NCBI GenBank assembly: GCA_023159155.1
Contig: JAJNNX010000007.1
Location: forward strand, 1,178,001 to 1,242,000
Direction: 5' to 3'
Source of the DNA: Ustulina deusta
Lineage: Eukaryota > Ascomycota > Sordariomycetes > Xylariales > Xylariaceae
Length of the DNA: 64,000 nucleotides
Shown: one piece after another, positions 27,724-40,378 of the stretch
How the letters are laid out: the number at the start of each line of letters is the position of its first letter
Position numbering within the stretch: position 1 is the first letter of the stretch
The notes under the pieces: model-generated
What the model saw: only the letters and a program-made list of their open reading frames with translations
Told to the model about the DNA's origin: nothing
The model's database searches: none
Translations under genes and position numbers: made by a program

Positions 27724-29951
27724 TTACTAAAATAATTTAAATTTTATTAATAATTTATTATAATTTTAATTAAATAATTATTATTTATAAAATATTATAA
27801 CCTTATATATATAAAACTAATAAAAATATTAATAAGTTTATTTTTATATTTAATAGTTTAGTTTAAAAATATTAATTAGCTAAATTATAATAAAAATATA
27901 AAATATAAACTTATTTTTATATAAATTTAAAAAAAGATTTATATAAAATTTTTATAAATTATTTATTAATAAAGTTATTAAATTAATATATAATATTAAA
28001 TAAGCTTATAAAAATTACTAATAAATTAAATTTATAAATTTAGTTACTAACTTTTAGCTAATTTTAAAAGCTTTAATTATATAAAAAAAAGCTTGTTAAA
28101 ATAATAAAACTTGTTTTATTTATAATAAAAAAGAATATATATTAATTAATTGTTTTAATTAAAAGTTTAAAGTTTTAAATATTTAACTAATAAAAAAATA
28201 TATAATAAAAATAGTTTTAATAGTTTATTGAACTTAAAAAACAAATAAAACTAATAAAATTTTTTTTATTAATTTTCTTATTTATTTCGACTAAAATATA
28301 TAGCTAAAAAAAATTAATTATTTTTAAAATATTTATTTAATTATAAATTAATAATATTAAAACTTATATTTTTTGAATAATTAGTTATAAGTTTATATAA
28401 TAAGTTAAATAATAATTAAAAGCAACAATAGTTTGTTTAATAGAACTTTAAAAATTTTATAATTATTAAAACAAAATAGTTAATAAAGTTTATAAATATT
28501 TAATATATATAATAAAAATTAATTATTATTAATATTAAATATTAAAAAAATATTATTAAATATTAAAGCAATTTTTTTAAAATAAAATAATTATTTTAAG
28601 TATAAGTATAACTAAAAAGATATAAAAAAAAATCTAGAATTTTTAAACTTAAAATAAAAAAAGTTTATATAATAATTTAAAAAAAAAAAAAAAATTAAGC
28701 TACTATTAAAAAAATTATATAAAACTTTTAAAATTATTTCTATTAAAATAAATAAAAATAATTAATTAAAAAAACTTTAAAAAAACATATTATAATTAAG
28801 TTTATAATAATTAAAAATAATTATATTAAATTATTTAAAAAAAAATATAAAAATAATTAATATTTTATAAAAAAAAAACCTAGATTAATTAAATAGTACT
28901 ATAAAAGATTTTTAATAATAAACTAATTTTATTTTTAAAAAAACAACTTTAAATATATAAAATTAATATAAAACCTTTTGCTTTTTTAATTATTATACTT
29001 AAAAAAGTTTTTTTTAAAAAGAAAATTTAAAATTTTATTATTATTATAATTAATATTTAATATAGTACTAAAACTTAATAATAATAAATATACTTTAAAA
29101 CTTTATTAATATTAAATATTTATATAGTTTATTTTATTTAAAAAAAAGTTTATAAATAAACTATTAGCTATAAATTTTATTACATAAAATATAAACTTAA
29201 ATATTATTTTTATTTTATTTATATTTAAACTTAAGTTAATTAAATATAAATTTATAATTAATTATTAATAAAAATATATATATATTTAAAAATAAAATTA
29301 TATTAGTTTTAAATATTAGTAATATTATATTTAATTATTATAATATTATTTATTTTATAAAATTAAATATTATTAAAGCTTTTTATTAATTATTATTAAT
29401 TTTAAAATTATTTTATTTTTATTTTTTTTAAACTTATAAAAAAACATTTTAATAAAAAGTTTTACTATTTTGTTTAAAAATAAAACTTGCTTAATAGTAA
29501 GCTTTTATTAACATATAAATCTTAAAGTTTTTAAACAAATTTATAAATATTTATATAAATAATATTTTAATTTATTTTAAAACTAAAAAATAGTATTAAA
29601 TTTATTACAAAAAAATAATTTATGATTTATATTAAGCCAAATATTAAAAAAATATTAAAATATTTTATTTTAATATATTTATTATTAATTATTTAAAAAT
29701 AGTTATAAAAGCTAAAATTAAAATTAAAATTAACCCTATTAAAAGTTAAGCAATTCTAAATTAAAATTTTAATAATTTAAAAAGTACTAAATTAATTTAA
29801 TTATTTTTTAGGTTTTATAACTATATTTATATATTTATTTATTATATTAATAAAATTATTATTTTTTTAAACTAATTATTAAAAAAAATAAACTATTTAT
29901 AATTAGATTAAAATAAAAATAAGTTTTTAAATATATAAAATTATTAATATA

Positions 29952-30180
29952 TATAATAATTAATATAGTCTTAGCAAGACCTATAAAAACTCTAGACCTA
30001 TATAGCAATAAAATAAAAAATCTATATACGGACCAATCTATAACTTTATAGCTATATATATAAAAAGTTTATATTTATCTATTTTATAAACTTTTTTTTT
30101 TTTTTTTTTTTTTAGCTTAAAGTTTTTATTTATAATATTAATAAACTAGCTATTAAAACTTTATTTAACTAATTATAACA
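29952..30180 (-). repeat. Family 2 LTR-like repeat, copy 3
   Basis: Inverse copy of the 10989-11213 unit, ending TTAACTAATTATAACA at 30180, with a long T tract at about 30091-30113. Confidence 0.5.
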
Positions 30181-30671
30181 CTACTTTAAGCTTATTAATT
30201 ATTTATTAATAAATATTTAATAAATAAATATTTTTTATTTTGTTATAATTAATAAAATATAAATAAATTTTTTTTTTTAGTTATATATTTAATATAAAAA
30301 ATTATATATTTTATAATATAAACTTAATTTTAATATAATTTTAATAAAACTTTTAATTTTTATATTATTTAAAAATTAATAATTTATAAAAAACCTAATT
30401 TTAAATATTTTTATTTTATTTTTAGTGCTTAAATAATTAAAATAATTTTAGTTTTTAAATATAGCTAATTTTTTATTATTAAATAATTTTAAAAAAAAAA
30501 TTTTTGTATTAGATTTTTTTGCAAATATTTTAAACAAACTAATACTTAAAAAAAAATCTAAAAAAAATAAAAAATTAAAGCTTAAAAAAACAAAATCTAA
30601 ACTAAAACTAAAATTATTTGAAATAAATAATATATTTAAAAATATATTAAAAAATATTATAATAATACAAG

Positions 30672-30939
30672 TGTTGGATTAATCGTATGTAATTATCTAG
30701 GGCACTTACGGACCCCTTTGTACGAAGGGGTCTGGCCAAGGGGTCTGGACCAAGGGGTCCGATTAGGGACCACCTATAGACCCCTTTATAGGAAGGGGTA
30801 TATAAGGGGCTCCCACCTACCTATTTCCTTTTTTTTTTTTCTTTTTTTGAGTGTGGCATATAATAAATAGACTATATTCTACTAACTTTATAAGTATATA
30901 CTACTGCCTTAGAAATATGCAGTATACTTTATTTAAATA
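30672..30939 (+). repeat. Left LTR of the miniature element
   Basis: 268 bp long and nearly identical to 31447-31714. Most of the differences are C-to-T or G-to-A on this copy, concentrated in its right half (for example ATTTAAATA against ATTCAAACA at the end). Confidence 0.85.
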
Positions 30940-31178
30940 TTAATTAGTGTTTGTATTTATATTTTGGCTTAGTTTTTATACGGATGTAGCGCAAATTAGT
31001 TAGAATAATAACGGAATTCTGACCTGATTGCACGGATCGCGTATTTTGTATTACATACTCTAGTTCTTTTGGCAATAGGCCAACAGGAGAGAAAGATTGG
31101 TTACTTGTATGTACTTTGGCTTAGTTTTTATACGGACATTTAATTAATGGCGCGCAATTGTGCTACCCCAAAGATCCC

Positions 31179-31380
31179 CTTTGATTTATACCTAGTCTAG
31201 CCTGCTTTTCGACCTGCTAGGTATAGCCCGTACGAAGACCTTAAAGACCTCTTTCGACTTATACCTAGCTTTCTGCCCTGCTAGGTGTAGCCCTTGTACG
31301 AAGACTTTATAGACCTTCTTTGACCTACACCTAGCCTTGCCGACCCTGCTAGGTGTAGCCTGTACGAAGACCCCTTTCGA
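31179..31380 (+). repeat. Tandem repeat inside the miniature element
   Basis: About three units (starting near 31179, 31252 and 31318, with a partial fourth near 31374) share the order CTTT-GAC-TA-ACCTAG, a short spacer, CTGCTAGGT-TAGCC, and GTACGAAGAC. Each unit contains the inverted pair ACCTAG/CTAGGT and can fold as a hairpin. It is non-coding. Confidence 0.75.
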
Positions 31381-31446
31381 CCTACCTTTCCTTTATAGAC
31401 CTTGCGTACGATTATGGCGATAAATCACAAAAGAAAAAGTAGTTAG

Positions 31447-31714
31447 TGTTGGATTAATTGTATGCAATTATTTAGGGCACTTACGGACCCCTTTGTACGA
31501 AGGGGTCTGGCCAAGGGGTCTGGACCAAGGGGTCCGATTAGGGACCACCTATAGACCCCTTTGTACGAAGGGGTATATAGGGGGCTGCCACCTACTTATT
31601 TCCTTTTTCTTTTTTTCTCCTTTGAGTGTGGCATATAGTGAATAGACTGTATTCTACTAACCTTACAGGCATGTACTGCTGCTTTAGAAATATGCAGTAC
31701 ACTCTATTCAAACA
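31447..31714 (+). repeat. Right LTR of the miniature element
   Basis: 268 bp starting TGTTGGATTAATTG and ending CTATTCAAACA, directly preceded by the purine-rich tract. It is less RIPped than the left copy. Confidence 0.85.
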
Positions 31715-31719
31715 ATAAG

Positions 31720-34700
31720 TTTATAATTTTGGATTAGTTTTAATAAAACTTTTTTAATAAATAAAAAAAATAAAATATTAATTTTTTGCTATGCTTATTT
31801 TAATACTTTTAAAAAATAACTATAACTTAATAATAAAAAATATATTTAAAAGTACTAACTTTAAACTTTTTAGTTTTATTATTTTATTAGTTTATTTTTT
31901 AATGTTTTAAACTTTATTTATATTAAAAAAACTAAAATATAAAAAATTAATCCTAGTAAATTTATAAAAAATAAAGCTTTATTTAATAATTAAGTTTATA
32001 AACTAATAAAAAAGCTAAATAAAAATATTATTATATTTTAAACTAAAAATAATTAATTTTAATATATTATAAGCTAATTAAAAAAATATGTTAAAAAATT
32101 AATAAAATTATATTTTTATTTAATTAAAAAATTATTGAATAATATTATTAAAATAATTTAAGCTTTATTAATAATTTATTATAATTTTAATTAAATAATT
32201 ATTATTTATAAAATATTTTAAATTTATATATATAAAACTAATAAAAATATAAATTATAGAACTATTTTTATATAAACTTAAAAAAAAATTTATATAAAAT
32301 CTTTATAAATTTAAATATTTTTTATAAATTATTTATTAATAAAATTATTAAATTAATATATAATATTAAACAAGTTTATAAAAATTATCAATAAACTAAA
32401 CTTTTAAATTTAATTAAATAAAAATCTAATTTAAATAATTAAACTTTTAGTAAATTTATTTATTAATTTTTAGCAAACTTTAAAAGTTTTAAAATATTTA
32501 TTTTAAAATAGTTAAAATAAGTACTAACTATAAAAAAAAACTTATTAAAATAATAAAACTTATTTTATTTAAAAAAAAAATATATATATATATATTAATT
32601 AATTAATTTAATTAAAAGCTTAAAATTTTAAATATTTAACTAGCAAAAAAAATCTATAATAAAAATAACTTTAATAGTTTATCTAATTTAAAAAATAAAT
32701 AAAACTAATAAAAATTCTTTTATTAGTTTTTTTATTTATTTTAACTAAAATATATAATTAAAACAAATTAATTATTTTTAAAATATTTATTTAATTATAA
32801 ATTAATAATATTAAAATAAAAACTTTAGTTTTATATAATACTAAAACTTATATTTTTTAATAATTAGTTATAAATTTATATAATAAATTAAGCAATAATT
32901 AAAAATAAAAATAGTTTATTTAGTTAAATTTAAAAAATTTTATAACTATTAAAATAAAATAATTAGCAAAATTTATAAATATTTAATATATATATTAAAA
33001 ATTAATAATTAATAATTTAAAAACTAAATATTTTAAATTATTAATTTTAGTTATAATATTATTATTAATATTAAATAATTAATAAAATAAAATATTATAA
33101 TAAAAACTTAAAAATAATAGTTAATTTAGCTAAATAATTTATGTTTATTAGTTTAATTTTTGCTAATAATTATAGTTAAACTTTTTAATTATAAATAATA
33201 AAATATAAACCTAAAAATATAAAAAAATATTATTAAATATTAAAATAACTTTTTAAAAATAACTAAAACTAAAAAAACTTAAAAAAAACTTAAAACTTTT
33301 AAAATTATTTTTATTAAAATAAATAAAAATAATTAGTTAAAAAAACCTTAAAAAAGCTTATTATAATTAAGTTTATAATAACTAAAAATAATTATACTAA
33401 ACTATTTAAAAAAAATTTAAAAATAATTAATATTTTATAAAAAAAATAAATTTAAATTAATTAAGTAGTACTATAAAAAACTTTTAAGAATAAACTAATC
33501 TTATTTTAAAAAAAAAAAAACTTTAAATATATAAAGTTAATATAAAGCTTTTTATTTTTTTAGCTATTATACCTAAAAAGGTTCTTTTTAAAAAAAAATC
33601 TAAAATTTTATTATTATTATAACTAAAGTTTAATATAGTACTAAAATTTAATAATAAAAAATATACTTTTAAATTTTATTAATATTAAATATTTATATAG
33701 TTTATTTTATTTAAAAAAAAGTTTATAAATAAACTATTAGCTATAAACTTTATTAAATAAAATATAAACCTAAATATTATTTTTGTTTTATTTATATTTA
33801 AATTTAAATTAATTAAACATAAATTTATAATTAATTATTAATAAAGAAATATATATTTAAAAAAACTAAATATTATTAAATTTTTTTTTAATTATTATTA
33901 ATTATAAAATTATACTATTTTTTTTTTTTTAAACTTATAAAAAAATATTTTAATAAAAAGTTTTATTATTTAGTTTAAAAATAAAACTTACCTAGTAATA
34001 AACTTTTATTAATATATAAATTTCTAAATTTCTAAATAAATTTATAAATATTAATATAAATAATATTTTAATTTATTTTAAAACTAAAAAATAGTATTAA
34101 ATTTATTATAAAAAAATATTAAAAAGTTTTGTTTTAATATATTTATTATTAATTATTTAAAAATAATTATAAAAACTAAAATTAAAATTAAAATTAATCC
34201 TACTAAAATTTAAACAATTCTAAATTAGAACTTTAATAATTTTAAAAATACTAAATTAATTCAGTTATTTTTTAAGCTTTATAATTATATTTATATATTT
34301 ATTTATTATATTAGTAAAATTGCTACCTTTTTAAACTAACTATTAAAAAAAATAAACTATTTATAATAGAACTAAAATAAAAATAAGTTTTTAAATATAT
34401 AAAACTATTAATATATAAAATATTTATTTTAGTTTTTTTTAAGCCTAGCTAACCAATATAAATAAAAACAAATATTTTATATAATATAATAAAAAAATTT
34501 ATTCTAAAAACTTATAAAATATTTCTTTAAAATAATAATACTAATAAAACAAACTTATTTAATTTAAAACTATAAACTTTTAATAGTAATATAAATTTTA
34601 AAATATTATTACTTAGAGCTTTTTAAATCTAAGTTTTTTATAATAATTAATTATTAAACTTTATTATATTTTTTAAATAAATAAATTTTATTAATATAAT

Positions 34701-34999
34701 AAATATATTAGGCCAATTTTTTATTAAACTTTAATATTATTTTTTAGTATTAATTAAAACAAAAAAATATAATAGTTAATATTTTATTAAAAAAAAATAG
34801 TAAAGTTTTTTATAATTAAAACTAAAAAAATTAAAAAAAAAATAATAATATTAGTTTTTTTTAATAAAATATTAAGTTTTATATTAACTATAGATTTTTT
34901 ACTTAATACTTTTTAAAAAGCTAACTTAGTAAACCTAATCAAACAAAAAAACTAGCTATAAAATCTAAAAAATAAAAATAAAAAGCTATATATACTTAA
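31720..34999. repeat. Family 2 repeat cluster, right part
   Basis: The segment 32150-34410 resembles 27725-29950 in the same orientation. From about 34410 the sequence is the first of two direct ~2-kb repeats. It is AT-rich with no open frame that can be supported. Confidence 0.55.
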
Positions 35000-36733
35000 T
35001 GTTGAATGGGCTGTATACAATATATCGTACGTAAAACAAATAACGCGCGTGGACAGAATACAATATATTGTACTATGTTATCTATAAAGAAAAGAGAAGA
35101 AAGAGAATGTTCGTACGAAGCATGAGTCTCTCACATTTATGTGAGAGCTCACGCTATCGTACGAGCTAACGTAACAAAGAGGAAATAAGGTCCCCTTCGT
35201 CCGGCCGAGGTCCGGCTAACATCCGTACAACAGCCGAGCGTGAACTCGCACTCCGTGCGAGTTGCACGATAAGGTTGTAACCAATGCCAGTTATTCCAAC
35301 ACTTAAAATTATTTTAAATAAGATTTTTTTTTTTTATATAGCTTTAATTTAAAAAGTTTATATATTTTTAATTATTATATACTAAAATTAATATAAAACA
35401 ATTAAAATATTAAAACAAAAATACTACTAGTTTTATTTAAAACATAATTATAAAAAAAATAAAATATTATAAAATAAAACTTGTAGCTTTTTTTACTTAT
35501 TATTTATACTAGCTATAATATAATAATATATAATAATAAATAATAAAAATATATTATTTAACTAATAAAGTTATAATTATATATAAATATTTATAAATAA
35601 GTTTAGTTATTTAATTATAACTTTATTTAATAAAAAAACAAATATTATAAAATTACTAGTTATATAATATTATCAAAGTTTATATAAATTTTTTAATATA
35701 TTAAATATATAAATATTAAATAATATAAAACTGTTTATTTTAAAATATATAGTAATAATTAATAGTTTTATAAGTACTAAATACTGCTTTAGTAGTATTT
35801 ATTACTTTTAAACTTAAAAAGCAATAAAATTAACTAATTAAAAATTAAACTAATAATTCTGTTTTTATATTAATAAATATTAAAACAACTAAAATATTTA
35901 TTTTTTTGCTTTAGATTTTATATATAATATTTTATAGTACTTATTAATTAATATATTATTATTAAAAATAGTAATAAAAATTAAAATATAAAATTTTTTA
36001 ATAATAAATATTAACAAAATAGTTGTAAATTTTAATACTAAGTAATAAACGTTTAAATTAGTTTATTAAACCTAAAACGTTTAAAAAATAATATAAGCTA
36101 TAAACTAATAAAAAAAAACGTTAAATAAATTTTAAAATAAAAAACAAAGTTTTTTAAAAAAAAAAAAAGCTTTATAATGCAAGTATTAATTATTAAATTA
36201 GATTTTTAATTAGTTAAACTTTTTAAAATTTTAAAAAAACAAAAATTTAGCTATATTTTTAATTTGTCTAACTTATATAAAATAAAAAACTTATTTTATA
36301 TTAACTAATTATAAAGAATAAGTAATAATTTTTTATTTTAATAAATCTAATTATTGTTTTTAGTTAAAAATATTAATAATAAAACAAAATTTAAAGTTAA
36401 ACAAATCAAACAATTAAAAATATATAAAAAAAACAAAAAATTGTAGTACTAAATTGTTTAAAAAAGCTATAATTCTAACAATATTTAGTACGTAGCTTAA
36501 AATTATAAAAATATACTAATTAAACTTAACTAATTTTATAAAACTTATAAAAAAATATCTAAATTTTTTATAAAATTATAAAAATAAATATATATAATAG
36601 TAATTAATAAATTTGCAAATAATTATAAAAATAATAATAAAGCAATATAATATAAAAAAACTATATAAACTTAACATTATTAATAACTTTAAATTAAAAC
36701 TATATTTAAATTTTTAGTTTTAAAAAAAAGTAG
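34410..36733. repeat. Direct repeat unit 1 (interrupted by a solo LTR)
   Basis: This unit begins with an AATATATAAAATATTTATTTTAG-like stretch and matches 36917-38878 throughout. It is followed by an LTR-like unit (36734-36916), just as the second copy is followed by 38879-39121. It contains the solo LTR at 35000-35301, which the second unit lacks, so the second unit serves as an empty-site reference. Confidence 0.7.
35000..35301 (-). mobile_element. Solo LTR, family 1, intact, with 5-bp target duplication
   Basis: A 302-bp reverse-orientation LTR runs from TGTTGAATGGGC to CCAGTTATTCCAACA. It is flanked by CTTAA at 34995-34999 and 35302-35306. The paralogous site at about 37491-37505 reads TATATACTTAAAGTT without the insert, which confirms the insertion point. 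The LTR keeps nearly all its CpGs while the host DNA is strongly RIPped. It looks the least mutated of the family 1 LTRs here. Confidence 0.92.
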
Positions 36734-36916
36734 TATAATAGTTAATATAGTTTTAGCAAAACTTATAAAAACTTTATAGCTATATATATAGAAAATCTAT
36801 ATTTATCTACTTTATAAACTTTAATTTTTTTTTTTTTTTTTTTTTTTTTTAGCTTAAAGTCTTCGTCCATAGTATTAATAAACTAGCTATTAAAGATTTA
36901 TTTAACTAATCGTAAT
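36734..36916 (-). repeat. Family 2 LTR-like repeat, copy 4 (internally deleted)
   Basis: Inverse copy of the 10989-11213 unit with the region around the TCTAGA motif missing. It keeps the T tract at about 36824-36850 and ends AACTAATCGTAATA. Confidence 0.5.
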
Positions 36917-38878
36917 AATATATAAAATATTTATTTTAGTTTTTTTTAAGCCTGGCTAACTAATATATATAAAAATAAATATTTTATATAATATAATAAT
37001 AAAAATTATCTAGCAATAATAAAAAATATAACTTAAAAACCTATAAATATTTTTTTAAAACAATAATATTAATTAAGCAAGCTTACCTAATTTAAAAGTA
37101 TAAACTTTTAATAGTAATATAAATTTTAAAATATTACTACTTAAAGTTTTTTAAAACTAAATTTTTTATAATAATTAATTATTAAGCTTTTTTATATTTT
37201 TTAAATAAATAGATTTTATTAATATAATAAATCTATTAAGACGATTTTTTATTAAATTTTAATATTATTTTTCAATACTAACTAAAACAAAAAAATAATA
37301 AAGCTTTTTATAATGAAAGCTAAAAAACCTAAAACAAAAATAATAATATTAGTTCTTTTTAATAAAATATTAAGTTTTATATTAACTATAAACTTTTTAT
37401 TTAATATTTTTTTAAAAACTAACTTAATAAACTTAATTAGTTAAAAAAACTAGTTATAAGATTTAAAAAATAAAAATAAAAAACTATATATACTTAAAGT
37501 TATTTTAAATAAACCTATTTTTTTTTATATAGCTTTAATTTAAAAAGTTTATATATTTTTAATTATTATATATTAAAATTAATATTAAATATTTAAAATA
37601 TTAAAATAAAAATATTATTAGTTTTATTTAAAATATAATTATAAATAATATATATATAATTGCTATAATTATAAAAAAAAACAAAATATTATAAAATAAA
37701 ACTTTTAGTTTTTTTTATTTATTAATAATATATAATAATAAATAATAAAAATATATTATTTAATTAATATAGTTATAACTATATATAAATATTTATAAAT
37801 AAGTTTAGTTATTTAATTATATTTTTATTTTTATATTAATAAATATTAAAATAACTAAAATATTTATTTTTTTGCTTTAAACTTAATATATAATTTTTTA
37901 TAATATTTATTAATTAATATATTATTATTAAAAATAATAACAAAAGTTAATATATAAAACCTTTTAATAATAAATATTAATAAAATAGTTATAAATTAAT
38001 TTATTAGTAGGAACTACTAGGGGTAGTGAGGCAATCTATAAGTGTAAACGTGATATAGATTGGAAGGAGAGAGCCTTGGAGGCAGCCTTGGGAGAGGTTG
38101 CCTTATCCAAGGGTCCCGCACAGGCCACATAGGGCTGTGTGGGCCTCTCTAACAGAGGTCCCCCTACCTATCTATATTATTTATTAAACTTAAAATATTT
38201 AAAAAATAATATATAATATAGCAATTTTTATATAAAAATAATATAAACTATAAACTAATAAAAAAATATTTAATAAACTTTAAAATAAAAAATAAAGTTT
38301 TTTTAAAAAAGAAAAGTTTTATAATATAAGTACTAACTATTAGATTAGATTTTTAATTAATTAAACTTTTTAAAATTTTAAAAAAACAAAAATTTAGCTA
38401 TATTTTTAATTTGTTTAATTTTTATAAAATAAAAAACTTATTTTATATTAACTAATTATAAAAAGTAAATAATAATTTTTTATTTTAGTAAATTTAGTTA
38501 TTACTTTTAGCTAAAAATATTAATAATAAAGCAAAATTTAAAATTAAATAAATTAAATAATTAAAAATATATAAAAAAACAAAAAATTATAATATTAAAT
38601 TGTTTAAAAAAATTATAATTTTAATAATATTTAATATATAACTTAAAATTTTAAAAATATACTAATTAAGCTTAATTAATTTTATAAAACTTATAAAAAA
38701 ACTTTTAAACTTTTTATAAAACTACAAAAATAAATATATATAATAATAGCTAATAAATTTATAAGTAATTATAAAAATAATAATAAAGTAATATATTATA
38801 AAAAAACTATATAAACTTAATATTATTAGTAATTTTAAATTAAAACTATATTTAAATTTTTAGTTTTAAAAAAAATAG
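36917..38878. repeat. Direct repeat unit 2
   Basis: Second copy of 34410-36733, without the solo LTR but with the GC-rich insertion at 38007-38178, which is absent from unit 1 (empty site near 36060). The copies differ mainly by C/T and G/A. Confidence 0.7.
38007..38178. mobile_element. 172-bp GC-rich structured insertion with 8-bp target duplication
   Basis: The insert is bounded by ATTTATTA on both sides (37999-38006 and 38179-38186), and the paralogous unit near 36060 lacks it. No strong terminal inverted repeat is visible. It is rich in stems: CAATCTAT (38032-38039) pairs with 38055-38062, CCTTGGA (38074-38080) with 38106-38112, GGCAGCC (38081-38087) mostly with 38096-38102, and an AGGCC...GGCCT stem lies near 38132-38156. 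It could be a hAT-type miniature element (8-bp duplication) or a SINE-like retroposed RNA. It shows little RIP. Confidence 0.65.
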
Positions 38879-39121
38879 TATAATAGTTAGTATAGTTTTA
38901 ATAAAACTTATAAAAATTCTAGACTTATATAGCAATAAAATAAAAAGTTTATACATAAATTAACTTATAATTTTGTAGCTATATATATAAAGTTTATATT
39001 TATTTATTTTATAAACTTTGATTTTTTTTATTTTTTTTTATTTTTTTTATTTTTAGCTTAGAGTCTTTGTTTATAGTATTAATAAACTAGCTATAGAAGC
39101 TTTACTCGACTAATCGTAACA
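38879..39121 (-). repeat. Family 2 LTR-like repeat, copy 5, at the block edge
   Basis: A 243-bp inverse copy ending CTCGACTAATCGTAACA. It is the least decayed copy of this repeat and forms the border between the AT-rich block and the gene region. Confidence 0.55.
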
Positions 39122-40378
39122 ATATATATATATTTTCTATTTATAAAATATTTTATTATATATTATAATTATAAATTTATTTTATTTATTATTTTAATAT
39201 ATTGTTTTTTATTTGTTTTATATTTTAGTAGTAGGCAGTTTATAACTAGCTTTTAAAGTAGCAATACATTAAACTTTTTATTAGCGCTCTAATAGCAGCT
39301 TCGATCTAAAAGCTAGCTAAAAAAGGCTTACGCTCCCCCTAATACATACGTACCCCCTACTTGTGGAGTGCCCTATTATGTGCTGTAGACGTTCCATTGG
39401 CTAAGGGTATACCCCCCTCACCCCCATAGTGGCACTTCTCACTAGCCACCCTAAGGCTCTCATCACCACCTAGCCACCACTTAGCCCACTACCAAATCCA
39501 ACAATATAGAGTAGGTTCGATTCCTTTCTTTGGTGCGCTATTCGGTGCGGCTATATACCTATCTAGTAATACCTTGGCTGAAGTTCGTGTTCGAATATTC
39601 AGAACCCATAATACAAAAACTCTCCAACACCAAGAAAGCTTGCGAAGGAGTTCTGGACCCCATGTCTGGGTGGCATTGTGATCCCGGATATCATCTCGAA
39701 TCCCATCAAATCCCACGACATCGGACTGCAACCGCGAATGTTGCATTCGCGAATTACCCACCGAGCCGCAGCCTGCCTTTAGTTAGCGGGCGATTGAACA
39801 AATCTAGCCAGATGTGACATATGAGCCCTCGCAGCTATTGCAACCTCGCCTAGCCTGCATATGCATGAAGACCAACCTATCTGCCAGACCCAAAAGCCGC
39901 GATTCTGGCGTACAGTAACTATGCTCCAACGATCAGTCCTCGTTTTTAGCCGTCCGCAACCGCTATCACCTGGCTAGTTCAGGCCTGTATACCTGGCTAG
40001 CCAGCCAGCTCTACTAAACCACTAAGGTTAGGCCTATATAGTCTCGAACCCAAATAAAATAAAAAAGCATTTCTTAATCGGCCAACGAAATTTAACGTAC
40101 GGGAATATAGAGTGCCTTTTTTTCAGCGACAAACAAACCTTGATTTTACTCATAAGTAAACTTATTCACTGAACACGAGGGCATTCGTGAGGTACCTAGT
40201 AAACACCTGCACCTGATCAACTCCAATACCCATACATCGAGGAAACTGCCCATCGGCAGGTTCACGCTCGACTGAAAAGTATCAAACGGACTAGGGTGAG
40301 GAAATCAATCATTTTCATATGGCTACCTAACAATTTTCGAACTTCGAGGTACAGTCACTTCTTCAGACGCGACCTCCG
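39122..40378. other. Intergenic, no gene supported
   Basis: AT-rich sequence gives way to ordinary composition by about 39300. Two opposite open frames overlap at 39489-39817, but neither shows a known domain. A GGTTCGATTCC stretch near 39513 resembles a tRNA B box, but no cloverleaf forms around it. Confidence 0.5.

Larger units (their letters stand above)
27188..30671. repeat. Family 2 repeat cluster, middle part
   Basis: The sequence after element B continues the family 2 unit broken at 12704. From about 27725 to 29950 it resembles 32150-34410 in the same orientation, and LTR-like units lie at 27495-27723 and 29952-30180. It is very AT-rich with no readable coding domain. Confidence 0.6.
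30672..31714 (+). mobile_element. Miniature LTR retrotransposon (TRIM-like), 1043 bp
   Basis: Two direct 268-bp LTRs (30672-30939 and 31447-31714) enclose about 507 bp with no open frame of note. Both begin TGTTGGATTAAT; the right one ends TCTATTCAAACA. A purine-rich AAAAGAAAAAG tract lies just before the right LTR, as expected for a polypurine tract. The element is flanked by ACAAG (30667-30671) and ATAAG (31715-31719), a 5-bp duplication with one C/T change. The LTR carries repeated AAGGGGTCTGG-like motifs. The interior has about three tandem units of 55-73 bp. The size and lack of coding match TRIM elements, which depend on another element's enzymes. Confidence 0.85.
1..39121. other. AT-rich RIP-mutated repeat block
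   Basis: The sequence is overwhelmingly A/T with very frequent TpA, has almost no open frames, and holds many diverged copies of the same segments in both orientations. Differences between copies are mostly C/T and G/A, which is the mark of RIP in ascomycetes. Islands that keep C and G (1521-1822, 30672-31714, 35000-35301, 38007-38178) are short young insertions. The block ends abruptly at the end of an LTR-like repeat at 39121, after which base composition becomes ordinary. I infer a heterochromatic AT-rich isochore next to a gene region. Confidence 0.9.

Noticed and set aside
30672..31714. Gene or rRNA fragment because of higher GC
   Set aside because: The paired 268-bp direct repeats, target duplication and polypurine tract show an LTR miniature.
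39511..39521. GGTTCGATTCC as a tRNA B box
   Set aside because: No anticodon arm, D arm or acceptor stem can be formed upstream.
39489..39817. Two overlapping open frames on opposite strands
   Set aside because: No domain, no splice pattern and no homologous motif; typical chance frames in GC-balanced DNA.
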